From: Pedobacter cryoconitis
GTDB taxonomy: Bacteria; Bacteroidota; Bacteroidia; Sphingobacteriales; Sphingobacteriaceae
Assembly: GCF_003259615.1 (NCBI RefSeq)
Contig: NZ_QLLR01000005.1
Span: forward strand, 1 to 42,455
DNA: 42,455 nt
Reading direction: 5' to 3'
Below, piece by piece: positions 1-8,760 of the stretch. A program made the position numbers and the translations under genes. The notes under the pieces are model-generated. The model worked only from the letters and a program-made list of their open reading frames with translations. It searched no databases and had not been told where the DNA came from. Numbering within the stretch: the first letter of the stretch is position 1; each line of letters starts with the position of its first letter.

Positions 1-65
1 CACTGGGGTACTTGTCCCCAGAAGAATTTGGGAAAAACTTAAATAAACAAAATATTGCCGCTTAA
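1..65 (+). mobile_element. 3' end of an IS3-family transposase (OrfB), cut by the window edge
   Basis: Reading from base 3, the codons give LGYLSPEEFGKNLNKQ and end at TAA 63-65. The LGYLSPEEF motif is the usual C-terminal signature of the rve integrase-core transposases of IS3-family elements, which carry out DDE strand transfer. Only about 20 residues are inside the window, so intactness cannot be judged. The AT-rich DNA just after the stop (about 66-100) probably holds the element's right end, but I could not define the terminal inverted repeat without the left end. The family assignment is from the motif alone. Confidence 0.7.
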
Positions 66-151
66 CTAAATGTCAACTTTAATGTTGCAATTCCAGTTTA
101 TTGTTCTTAGCGAAAACGGATTACCAAACTAAATTTTCTAAAAAAAAGTTT

Positions 152-185
152 AAAAGGCAGACAAAAACATCTTTGTCTGCCTTTT
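152..185. terminator. Bidirectional intrinsic terminator
   Basis: A perfect 14-bp stem (152-165 with 172-185) closes a 6-nt loop. A-rich and T-rich arms lie at both edges, so it can stop transcription from the IS3 element on the plus strand and from the convergent SDR gene on the minus strand. Confidence 0.85.
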
Positions 186-214
186 ATTTAGGTTTTGAAT
201 ACTGTTATTATGGC

Positions 215-958
215 TTATTTTAATGCGTAGTTATGGTAACCACCATCCACAGTGATCTCTGTTCCTGTAATAAAACTTGCGGCATCAGAAGCCAGGAATA
301 ACACTGTTTTTGCAATCTCATCAGGATCACCAATCCGTTGCAGAGCTGTAGCGCTGGCTAAAGATTCTTTTGCTTCTGGGGGTAAGGCATTATCTAAACC
401 AGGAGTTAAAATAGGCCCCGGGCTAACAATGTTTACACGAATTTTTCTTCCCGCCAGTTCATTTGCTGCAATCTGGGCAATTTTATTTAAAGCTCCTTTA
501 GTTGCAGAATATACGCTGGCTCCCAAATTTGCAGCTGAGGCAACTGATGAAGAAGTGAATACTACTGCTGCTCCGTCTGCCAGGTGAGGAAGTAATTTTT
601 GCAATGTGAAGAAATGGCCTTTGACATTGGTGTTGAATTGTGCGTCAAAGTTTGCCTCAGTTACTTTTTCTATGGGCTCAAATGTTGCAATTCCCGCATT
701 CAGGAAAAGGACATCTAATTTATTTCCACTTTCTGCAACTGCTTTTTCCAGGATTGAAATTTCTTCAAGTTTTGAAGTGTCCGATACTACAGTAAACAAT
801 TTCGGGTTGTTTATTTCTTCTGTTGCTTTTTGCAGATTACCGGCATTTCTGCCCGTAATCCAAACATTTGCACCTGCGTTAATAAATGCTTTTGCTGTTG
901 CAAGCCCTATTCCGGTAGTTCCACCTGTAATAACAACGTTTTTATTTTTAAAGTCCAT
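215..958 (-). CDS. SDR-family NAD(P)-dependent oxidoreductase
   Basis: A 247-residue classical short-chain dehydrogenase/reductase, a cytoplasmic single-domain Rossmann enzyme. Seen: the dinucleotide-binding TGGTTGIG at 11-18, NAG at 87-89, Asn111, a Ser cluster at 136-138, Tyr150 and Lys154 (YSATK), and a C-terminal DGG. The complete Asn-Ser-Tyr-Lys tetrad implies an active enzyme; the substrate cannot be read from sequence. The key residues sit at the same positions as in the SDR at 4122-4874, so the two are probably related copies. It is divergent from the HxlR regulator at 1063 across a GTAAC-box array, the usual layout for a HxlR-controlled oxidoreductase. The hairpin at 152-185 lies just downstream. 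Confidence 0.92.
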   Translation of the reverse strand: MDFKNKNVVITGGTTGIGLATAKAFINAGANVWITGRNAGNLQKATEEINNPKLFTVVSDTSKLEEISILEKAVAESGNKLDVLFLNAGIATFEPIEKVTEANFDAQFNTNVKGHFFTLQKLLPHLADGAAVVFTSSSVASAANLGASVYSATKGALNKIAQIAANELAGRKIRVNIVSPGPILTPGLDNALPPEAKESLASATALQRIGDPDEIAKTVLFLASDAASFITGTEITVDGGYHNYALK

Positions 959-984
959 GATTAAATTTTTAAATATTTATAGTG

Positions 985-992
985 CAAAGTTA
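985..992 (-). promoter_or_regulatory. -7 promoter element for the SDR gene
   Basis: On the minus strand these bases read TAACTTTG, a match to the Bacteroidota consensus TAnnTTTG, 27 bp before the SDR start. The position where the -33 box should lie falls in the GTAAC-box array, so a repressor bound there could block RNA polymerase. Inferred from consensus only. Confidence 0.5.
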
Positions 993-1012
993 GAATAGGT
1001 AAGTTTATTTAG

Positions 1013-1060
1013 GTTACTTTGTAACGAAAAGTAACAGTAACCTTTGAGTAACAAAGTAAC
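1013..1060. promoter_or_regulatory. GTAAC-box operator array between SDR and HxlR genes
   Basis: GTAAC occurs at 1021-1025, 1031-1035, 1037-1041, 1048-1052 and 1056-1060, and its complement GTTAC at 1013-1017. The first two form the imperfect palindrome GTTACTTTGTAAC (1013-1025). The array ends 2 bp before the HxlR start codon and overlaps the likely upstream promoter element of the SDR gene. HxlR-type winged-helix regulators usually bind inverted repeats in such divergent regions, so this is most likely the HxlR operator. The binding protein is inferred. Confidence 0.65.
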
Positions 1061-1062
1061 TT

Positions 1063-1413
1063 ATGACAGAAAATGAATGCCAATTAGGGCACAAAAAAGA
1101 GATCATGGCCGTCCACGATGCGATGGACGTGTTGTATGGGAAATGGAAAATCTCCATCATTTCCTCCATTTGCTATTACAACAAAAGAAGATTTTCAGAC
1201 ATTTTGAATGATGTACAAGGAATATCAAACAAAATGCTGAGTAAAGAATTAAAGGAATTGGAGATCAATAAACTGGTGAAGCGAACCGTATTAGATACGC
1301 AGCCAATATCTGTTCAATATCAGTTATCGGAATATGGGATGACGTTAAAGACTATTATTAATAACCTGTCAGCATGGGGGATAGCGCACAGGAAGGTGAT
1401 TACTGGTAAGTAG
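1063..1413 (+). CDS. HxlR-family winged-helix transcriptional regulator
   Basis: A 116-residue protein of the usual length for the family. The N-terminal ALPHA-helical start with a Cys at residue 6 is followed by DVLYGKWKISIISSI (22-36), the diagnostic helix of HxlR/MarR-like winged-helix proteins. Then come RRFSDILNDVQGISNKML, the recognition region, and the wing VQYQLSEYG. HxlR proteins are DNA-binding dimers that often respond to aldehydes, quinones or redox stress, and usually control an adjacent oxidoreductase. Here the divergent SDR at 215-958 and the gene itself are the natural targets, through the GTAAC boxes between them. The ligand is unknown. The start ATG lies 2 bp after the last GTAAC box. 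Confidence 0.92.
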   Translation: MTENECQLGHKKEIMAVHDAMDVLYGKWKISIISSICYYNKRRFSDILNDVQGISNKMLSKELKELEINKLVKRTVLDTQPISVQYQLSEYGMTLKTIINNLSAWGIAHRKVITGK

Positions 1414-1462
1414 GGTTGCGTTTAATTAGCGCTAAGCTGGAAGTAGGTATGGCAATAAAGTA

Positions 1463-3688
1463 CTAGACTTGATCATGCTCAAATACTAAGCGAAAGGTTG
1501 AGCCAACTCCTAACTCACTTTCAGCAATGATTGTGCCTTTGTGTTTTTCCATGATCCGTTTCACAATTGCCAAACCAACACCTGATCCCTCTATATCTTT
1601 GACATTATCCATTCTGTTAAATAGCTCAAATATGCTCAGTAAATCATTTTGAGCTATTCCAATACCGTTGTCTGTGATGCTATAATGAACTTTATTTCCA
1701 ACCAATTCGCCAGAAATATGCACTTCCGGGGCAGTGGAATGTTGTGAGTATTTCACGGCATTGCTAATCAGGTTAGAAAAAACCTGTAATACCATAATAG
1801 GATCACCTTTTACATCTGGAATCTGACCCATAACAACTTTTAGTTTTTTGTTACCATAAATTAAATCAAGATCGTTAACAATATCAGTGATTAAGTTTTC
1901 TGTTTTAATAGGGTGAAAGCGCATTGCTGTACGGCCAATACGTGAATAATCAAGTACAGCATTTATCATTAAATTCATCTGATCTGCCCGATCAGCTATT
2001 CTTTGCAGCATTTGCTGACCACGTTCCAAAATATTCTGATCCCTGATAAGGAGTTGGGCATAACTTTTAATTGATGCAATGGGGTTCTTCAAATCATGTG
2101 AAATGGTGTAACTAAAACTTTCTAACTCCTGGTAGGCTAACTTAAGTCTTTCATTCAGAATACGCGCAGTTCCGGCTTTGTGGTTTAGCCCATAGTTCAC
2201 TTCCTCTTTCAATTTGATAATAGACTTGATGTCTTCTATAGACCAGGCTTCGGCAATACCAGTTATAGTTTCATTCCAGACCGCAAATGAATTTCGGGGA
2301 GAAATGTTAAGTAATTCATTAGCATCGGGCGTAACTGATTTATTTGGATTACCTGCCCATTTCAAGTTCTGAACTTGTTCGGCCCTGAACCAGATTAAGT
2401 AATCTCCCAATTCTTTAGAGAGTACTGAAATTAATATTCCGCTCGCGCTATCTTTATATGCGGATGCTTCGGGATAGACTTTAGAGAGGTTATCGGTCTG
2501 ATATAATGTGTCTTTAACCTGTTCATTTATCCACAACATTAAATCCAGTAATTGTTTATCGTTGGGGGTATTCCCCAATTTATATATCTTTTTATTGTGT
2601 ACAAGCATAGCACCACTACACTTGAGTATATCTAATATCGTTGTATCTTCTGAAGCCAGCGCTTTTTCTATGCTTTCGGTTTCCATCAACTGTTTAATAA
2701 TCTTTTCCAGACTGTGGTTGAATTCATTTTCTTTTCTCAGCGTTTCTTCATTCTGTCTGAATTCGAGTGCGGACGAGGTGATCTGACCGATGAGCTTGGC
2801 ATACTCTCTGGATTTAAAATCAATGAAACGGGGAGTATAATTATGACATGCAATTAAGCCCCATAACTCATCTTTAAATTTCAGGGAAATACTGAAGCTG
2901 GATGCTACACCCATGTTTTTTAAGTATTGAATATGGATAGGGGATACCGCTCTTAATTGACTATAGGTCAGGTCCAGGTCTTCTGGATTATTTTTTGCTT
3001 TATTAATTCTGACTGGTTGTGATTCTACATCAGCTATTAATCTGGTTAAGTTCAATTTATATAGTTCGCGGGCTTGTCGGGGTATATCAGAAGCTGGATA
3101 GTGTAAACCGAGCCAGGGAGATAAAACCGGGTTCTTAGCTTCTGCTACAACTTCACCATGACCGTCTTGTGCGAAACGATAGATCATTACCCTGTCAAAA
3201 TCTATAACCTGTTTTACTTGAACAGCGGTATTTTTCAATAATTCTTCCATCCTGTTGTAGGTAAGAATTTCAGCAATGGTACTCCCCATTAAACCTTGTA
3301 CATCCAATTGGAAACTGGATGCCGATAATTCGAATTCCAAAATATATTTTTCGTCACTTAAAGAAATGATTAAATAATATTGGATTCTGGAAATTGTTAT
3401 TGGAACTGGATTAATCCTTTGAAACCCTTTATTGGTTTTCCCGGTAGAAATCAGCTGTCTGATGAAATCTGGTTGATGATCGTGGTCTAATAGATTCTCT
3501 ATATAACTAATGGATTTACCTATTAGTAAATCAAAAGCCTGAGAAATAAACTTATTGATATTATCACTGTGAAATTGAATGATCATGTTATCATCAATGA
3601 CAATCATAAAACCATGCGACTGTATTTGTCCTGGTATATGAATAGGCTCAATACCACAATTAGTTAAATCAACTTGAAAACCAGACAT
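1463..3688 (-). CDS. Bacteriophytochrome histidine kinase (PAS-GAF-PHY-HisKA-HATPase)
   Basis: A 741-residue red/far-red light sensor kinase. Seen: the N-terminal chromophore Cys11 in LTNCGIEPIHIPG, a PAS domain (about 1-115), a GAF domain (140-310) with Tyr170 in MIYRF, Asp201 in PASDIP, His252 in SPIHIQY and His282 in ACHN, and a PHY domain (325-490) with the tongue motif PRNSF at 464-468. A HisKA dimerisation helix carries the phospho-acceptor His531 (ISHDLKNP), followed by HATPase motifs Asn643, DNGIG 673-677 and GSGVGLAI 701-708. All residues expected for biliverdin attachment, photoconversion and kinase activity are present. No membrane segment is visible, so it should be cytoplasmic. 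Neither a heme oxygenase nor a partner response regulator lies in the window, so it appears to be an orphan. The protein starts at ATG 3688. Confidence 0.95.
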   Translation of the reverse strand: MSGFQVDLTNCGIEPIHIPGQIQSHGFMIVIDDNMIIQFHSDNINKFISQAFDLLIGKSISYIENLLDHDHQPDFIRQLISTGKTNKGFQRINPVPITISRIQYYLIISLSDEKYILEFELSASSFQLDVQGLMGSTIAEILTYNRMEELLKNTAVQVKQVIDFDRVMIYRFAQDGHGEVVAEAKNPVLSPWLGLHYPASDIPRQARELYKLNLTRLIADVESQPVRINKAKNNPEDLDLTYSQLRAVSPIHIQYLKNMGVASSFSISLKFKDELWGLIACHNYTPRFIDFKSREYAKLIGQITSSALEFRQNEETLRKENEFNHSLEKIIKQLMETESIEKALASEDTTILDILKCSGAMLVHNKKIYKLGNTPNDKQLLDLMLWINEQVKDTLYQTDNLSKVYPEASAYKDSASGILISVLSKELGDYLIWFRAEQVQNLKWAGNPNKSVTPDANELLNISPRNSFAVWNETITGIAEAWSIEDIKSIIKLKEEVNYGLNHKAGTARILNERLKLAYQELESFSYTISHDLKNPIASIKSYAQLLIRDQNILERGQQMLQRIADRADQMNLMINAVLDYSRIGRTAMRFHPIKTENLITDIVNDLDLIYGNKKLKVVMGQIPDVKGDPIMVLQVFSNLISNAVKYSQHSTAPEVHISGELVGNKVHYSITDNGIGIAQNDLLSIFELFNRMDNVKDIEGSGVGLAIVKRIMEKHKGTIIAESELGVGSTFRLVFEHDQV

Positions 3689-4078
3689 ATCTTAATTAAT
3701 TATAAAAGTGTAAATATGGGCTATTTATGGCGGCTTTGTATCATTTATAAATTATGACAATTGCCCTCACTAAAATAAAAAACGTTATAGATCATTCGAT
3801 TACTAATCAGGCGGCCTAAGACAGAAAAAGAGACTTTTTCCTTATTCTCAGAGGTAATCCAGTAAAAAGGAGCGTTCTTTAATTATTTTCATTGCAGGCA
3901 TTAGGTGGAGCAGTAAAAAGCGCGGCCTTGGTTTTTACTTATTTAAGATTAATACTGCTAACGTAATTGAGCGATTACTTTAAAGTATTTTATATAAAGC
4001 CATTTGACCAAAGTATTAAGAGAAAAAATATCAATTTGAAATAGAGTAGTTTTTTTGTGATTACAGATTCCCATTGGG
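3689..4078. other. Gene-free stretch upstream of the phytochrome gene
   Basis: No open frame with recognisable protein character is seen. It must hold the promoter of the phytochrome gene, although I see no good TAnnTTTG match. A perfect 7-bp hairpin (3824-3830 with 3834-3840, 3-nt loop) and a direct repeat of CAGTAAAAAG near 3858 and 3910 are the only structures noticed. Confidence 0.4.
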
Positions 4079-4116
4079 TATTCACTGGCACGAGCTCAAA
4101 CCCGTACCAGTGAATA
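4079..4116 (-). terminator. Hairpin terminator of the second SDR gene
   Basis: A perfect 10-bp stem (4079-4088 with 4107-4116) encloses an 18-nt loop that can pair further (ACG with CGT). It lies 6 bp beyond the stop codon of the minus-strand SDR gene. The T-tract is weak, so this may stabilise the mRNA 3' end rather than terminate. Confidence 0.6.
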
Positions 4117-4121
4117 GGAAA

Positions 4122-4874
4122 TTATTTAGCTAAGTAGGTCATGCCACCATCAACAAGAAGTTCGGAGCCAAGCAAGAAAGAAGAATCTTCAGAAGCAAGG
4201 AAAACTGCTGTTTTACCAATATCTGACGGCTGCCCGATCCTGCCTATCGGCATTACACCTGCAAACTGTGTTTTCACAGCTTCGATTTGTTCTGCAGGAA
4301 CGAACTTATCAAATGCAGGAGTGTCTGTAGTACCTGGAGTGATTACATTTACCCTGATCTTTCTTTCCAGCAAGTCGTTTGAAAAGCTTTTTGCCAAAAA
4401 GATCACGGCAGCTTTTGCAGCGCCGTAAAGCCCAAACGATGGATATGCCCGATGTGCGGCATTTGACCCGATAAGAATTACAGACCCTCCATCATTCATA
4501 TAAGGCAGCGCTTTTTGTACAGTGAAGTAAACGCTTTTCAAGTTAAGGTCCATGGTCTTATCGTAATCAGCTTCGCTCACATCTGCTACAGTTCCGGTTG
4601 TTCCTGCACCTGCATTGGCTACCAGTATATCTATTTTGCCGAATTTTTTGGCTGTATCTTTAAATACTCTTTCTAAATCGGCAAGGTTAGTTACATCTGC
4701 ATTGATGGCTATAAAATCATTGCCTAGCTGAGCAGCTGAATTTTCCAAAGTTTGATGATTTCTGCCAACAATAGCTCCGGCAGCTCCTTCACTTTTAAAT
4801 GCTTCGGCAATACCAAATCCAATACCGCTATTGCCGCCTGTAATTACGGCTACTTTGTTTTTTAATTTACTCAT
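4122..4874 (-). CDS. SDR-family NAD(P)-dependent oxidoreductase
   Basis: A 250-residue classical short-chain dehydrogenase/reductase. Seen: TGGNSGIG at 12-19, NAG at 87-89, Asn111, Ser137, Tyr150 and Lys154 (YGAAK), and the closing DGG segment. The catalytic tetrad is complete and placed at the same positions as in the SDR at 215-958, which suggests a related pair. Substrate unknown. The Crp-like regulator at 4967-5554 lies upstream on the same strand with a 92-bp gap. The two may be co-transcribed, or the regulator may act on the SDR and on the divergent aldo/keto reductase operon. A hairpin follows the stop codon. Confidence 0.92.
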   Translation of the reverse strand: MSKLKNKVAVITGGNSGIGFGIAEAFKSEGAAGAIVGRNHQTLENSAAQLGNDFIAINADVTNLADLERVFKDTAKKFGKIDILVANAGAGTTGTVADVSEADYDKTMDLNLKSVYFTVQKALPYMNDGGSVILIGSNAAHRAYPSFGLYGAAKAAVIFLAKSFSNDLLERKIRVNVITPGTTDTPAFDKFVPAEQIEAVKTQFAGVMPIGRIGQPSDIGKTAVFLASEDSSFLLGSELLVDGGMTYLAK

Positions 4875-4966
4875 GATCTTTACTATTTAATGTTAATCCA
4901 AAGATGCACCTGTACGAAGACCTGCATCTTGATATAAGTCATTAAATACGCTTGATAAAGATCAAT

Positions 4967-5554
4967 CTATTTTGAGGAGTTCTTCCTGATCCGGCTCAAG
5001 GTTTCCGGTGTTAAACCCAGGTAGGAAGCTATTAAATTTTGCGGAAAACGCTGTATAAAGTGCGGGTAATCGTTAACAAGTTCTTGAAATCGCTCTTCGC
5101 CAGTTTGACTGATGGAAGATTGCATTCTTTTCTGGGCAGCTATGGTATTATTTTGACTAAGCACGTTTTGCATCGCTGAAAAGGCAGGAATGGGCTTTAT
5201 GAATTCCTCTACCAGGCCATGGGTTATTTGTAAGATCTCCATATCCTCCAGCGCCTCTATGTTAAAACGGCTTGGTGTCAATTTGTAAAAACTTTCAAAA
5301 TCGGCTAACCACCAGTTTTCAACACTTAATTTTAATATATGCTCATGACCTTTTTCATCTACCGTAAACGTCTTGGCAGCCCCTTTTACAATGAATCCAG
5401 TATATTTGCATACATCCCCTTCCTGTAAAAAGTATTGTCGCTTCCGGATTTTTTTGGGTTTGAAATGTGCGATAAATACTTGCTTATCATCAGCTGAAAG
5501 CATTTCGCCGGAAAGTTTTTGAACGTAATCGAACAGCGCTTGAAAATTATGCAT
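4967..5554 (-). CDS. Crp/Fnr-family transcriptional regulator
   Basis: A 195-residue protein with an N-terminal cyclic-nucleotide-binding-type beta barrel (about 25-120; KRQYFLQEGDVCKYTGFIVKG is typical of the Bacteroidota members). A dimer helix follows, then a short C-terminal helix-turn-helix with YLGLTPETLSRIRK. Bacteroidota homologues often lack the residues that bind cAMP, so the effector cannot be predicted. It is divergent from the aldo/keto reductase gene at 5787 (232-bp intergenic region) and lies upstream of an SDR gene, so it is a candidate regulator of both. Start ATG 5554 fits the usual N-terminus. Confidence 0.9.
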   Translation of the reverse strand: MHNFQALFDYVQKLSGEMLSADDKQVFIAHFKPKKIRKRQYFLQEGDVCKYTGFIVKGAAKTFTVDEKGHEHILKLSVENWWLADFESFYKLTPSRFNIEALEDMEILQITHGLVEEFIKPIPAFSAMQNVLSQNNTIAAQKRMQSSISQTGEERFQELVNDYPHFIQRFPQNLIASYLGLTPETLSRIRKNSSK

Positions 5555-5780
5555 CTTTAGAGTTCTTAAGGGGAATCTTCAAAAATAAAACTTTCAACCT
5601 ATTTTTGCTGCTTTTTTAGTTATTCAAATTTGTTATTATTCAGTTGCACTAATTTATAGTGTTTAAAAAAACGTTTGAAAATCTGACTACAACAATTACC
5701 AATCCAACTACTTTTTATAGCGCGGCAATCAAGAATTTTGTACTAGAAATTTAAGTCAGTTATTAGAAATAATTAAATAA

Positions 5781-6764
<984 letters not shown>

Positions 6765-6777
6765 AAAGCTGACATCA

Positions 6778-7515
6778 ATGCAAAATATTAAAGGAAAAGT
6801 AGTTGCTATTACAGGTGCAAGTAGTGGAATGGGCAAAGCCATTGCAATAGAATTAGCAAAAAACGGTGCAAAGGTTGTTTTGGGTGCAAGGCGAACAGGC
6901 CAATTACAACAAATTGTTGAAGAAATTAAAAGCACAGGTGGTGAAGCCACCTATGCTAAAATTGATGTAAAGAATAAAGTCGATTTAGTCCGGTTTGTAA
7001 ATACAGCAGTTGAGAGATACGGAGCATTAGATGTTATTGTAAACAACGCAGGTGTCAGTCAATTAAGCCGTATTGACGAGTTGGATATTGATGATTGGGA
7101 AGAAATGATTGACATTAACCTCAAAGGCGTTTTGTATGGCATGGCGGCTGCAATTCCGATTTTCAAACAACAACAATCGGGACATATCGTCAATATTATT
7201 TCAACTTCAGGAATAAAGATTGTCCCAATGCAGGGCGTTTATGCAGGAACTAAAAATGCCATTCGAACTATTGCAGAAGCGTTTCGTCAGGAGTCAGACG
7301 GAAACATACGCATTACAGGCATTTCGCCCGGATTTGTGAAAACAGATTTTGCTGACAATATAAAAAACGAAGAAATGAAAACAGCTATTCAAAGAGGAAT
7401 GGAACAAATTGCCATAGATCCTGTAGCCATTGCCAATGCTGTAATTTATGCAATAAGTCAACCTAATAATGTTGAAATTGGCGATATTGTTATTCGTCCG
7501 TCAAAACAAAATTGA
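6778..7515 (+). CDS. SDR-family NAD(P)-dependent oxidoreductase
   Basis: A 245-residue classical SDR. Seen: TGASSGMG at 12-19, Asp63 in KIDV, NNAG at 89-92, Asn114, Ser142-Ser144, Tyr155 and Lys159 (YAGTK), then SPGFVKT. The GARR segment after the second strand suggests NADP(H) preference. It is closer to the YdfG-like serine/3-hydroxy acid dehydrogenase branch than to the two other SDRs in the window and lacks their DGG ending. It is the middle gene of the aldo/keto reductase-SDR-AraC operon, which suggests a coordinated carbonyl-reduction response controlled by the third gene. Confidence 0.93.
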   Translation: MQNIKGKVVAITGASSGMGKAIAIELAKNGAKVVLGARRTGQLQQIVEEIKSTGGEATYAKIDVKNKVDLVRFVNTAVERYGALDVIVNNAGVSQLSRIDELDIDDWEEMIDINLKGVLYGMAAAIPIFKQQQSGHIVNIISTSGIKIVPMQGVYAGTKNAIRTIAEAFRQESDGNIRITGISPGFVKTDFADNIKNEEMKTAIQRGMEQIAIDPVAIANAVIYAISQPNNVEIGDIVIRPSKQN

Positions 7516-7534
7516 TTAAATTCGTAAACGAAAA

Positions 7535-8449
7535 ATGCAACAACAAGCTAACATCAATCACATTAAAAGTATATCACAATTGGTGCGAGTATTGGGATTT
7601 CCTGCGCCATTGCACCCACTGATTGCATTGGTTAATTATAATAATGTTTCGATTGAAATGTTTCCAAAAGGGCAAAAAGTAAGTCTTGATTTTTACAAGC
7701 TTTCCTTTAAGCCTACATTCACAGGACACATAAAATACGGACAGGGATATTACGATTTTGAAGAGGGCGGGTTAGCATTTTTGAAGCCAAAACAAATTAT
7801 TTTTCCACCGGAAGACATAGAAAGCTATGAAGGTATCGCTTTGTATTTTCATCCCGACTTTATCCGGAATTATCCACTAGGAAAAACAATAAATCAATAC
7901 GGCTTTTTCTCTTACGATGTTTCAGAGGCCTTATTTCTATCGGCAAAAGAAAAAGAAATCATAGCCAATTTATTTGCTACTATAGCCAATGAGTTAGAAA
8001 ACAATATTGACAATTTCAGCCAGGATGTGTTGGTGTCACAAATAGAATTGTTATTGAATTATAGCAATCGCTTTTACAACAGGCAATTCATCACCAGGAA
8101 AGCAATCAATCACGACATGATAACTTCTTTGGATGAACTTTTAAACAGCTATTTTGAAGAAGAAAACAGGCTGAAGAACGGCTTGCCATCAGTGAAATAT
8201 ATCAGTACAGAATTAAAACTATCGCAACGCTATTTGAGTGACATGTTGAGTTCATTGACAGGGCTAAACACACAACAATACATTCAGAACGCAATCATAG
8301 AAAAAGCTAAAGAAAGATTATCAACTACAAATCTTTCCGTTTCGGAAATTGCTTATGAATTGGGCTTTGAACATTCACAATCGTTTAGCAAGCTTTTCAA
8401 GACAAAGACAAATTTTTCGCCTTTAGAGTTCAGACATTCGTTTAATTAA
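7535..8449 (+). CDS. AraC-family transcriptional regulator
   Basis: A 304-residue protein. Residues 1-190 form a cupin-like ligand-binding domain and residues 200-304 carry the two-helix-turn-helix AraC/XylS domain, with LSQRYLSDMLSSLTG in the first motif and SVSEIAYELGFEHSQSFSKL in the second. The ending is typical (FSPLEFR). It is last in the operon with the aldo/keto reductase and the SDR, and most likely controls that operon. The ligand is unknown; similar pairs often respond to reactive aldehydes or other electrophiles. A good terminator follows at 8526-8558. Confidence 0.93.
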   Translation: MQQQANINHIKSISQLVRVLGFPAPLHPLIALVNYNNVSIEMFPKGQKVSLDFYKLSFKPTFTGHIKYGQGYYDFEEGGLAFLKPKQIIFPPEDIESYEGIALYFHPDFIRNYPLGKTINQYGFFSYDVSEALFLSAKEKEIIANLFATIANELENNIDNFSQDVLVSQIELLLNYSNRFYNRQFITRKAINHDMITSLDELLNSYFEEENRLKNGLPSVKYISTELKLSQRYLSDMLSSLTGLNTQQYIQNAIIEKAKERLSTTNLSVSEIAYELGFEHSQSFSKLFKTKTNFSPLEFRHSFN

Positions 8450-8525
8450 AGGCGGCAGAAAGCAAATGAGTAAAAATCGCTTGCCAATAACATTGGTTTG
8501 ATCTAAGTACGTAGGGGTACGGCTC

Positions 8526-8558
8526 AAAAGCCTTCGATGAAAATTTGGAGGCTTTTTT
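8526..8558 (+). terminator. Intrinsic terminator of the aldo/keto reductase-SDR-AraC operon
   Basis: Stem AAAAGCCTTC (8526-8535) pairs with the complementary arm ending at 8556, with one G-T wobble and an 11-nt loop, and is followed by a T-run. Confidence 0.8.
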
Positions 8559-8563
8559 GGTTC

Positions 8564-8722
8564 TTAGTTATTCATATTGATTAGATTTACCATTGCTTTC
8601 ACCATCTTCTCCTTAAATCTAAATTCCATCAGCTTAAATAAACCGTTTTAAGCAAGCTGAATTTTATAATTGACGTAGCCTTTACTCATCAGTACCTCAA
8701 AATAAATTCTTGTTAAGATCAC
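8564..8722 (-). pseudogene. Decayed C-terminal fragment of an SRPBCC-like gene
   Basis: On the minus strand 27 codons end at TAA (8564-8566) and give NGLFKLMEFRFKEKMVKAM. In the same frame, upstream of one stop codon, another 25 codons can be read with YVNYKIQLA before the stop. The GLFKLME...K pattern followed by a basic helix resembles the C-terminal helix of polyketide-cyclase/SRPBCC proteins. The internal stop and absent N-terminal half argue for a dead remnant. The family call is weak. The rest of the 8450-8760 gap holds only the operon terminator. Confidence 0.35.
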
Positions 8723-8760
8723 TTAATAAAGCAGTATACTACTCCACTTTATGTTATAAT

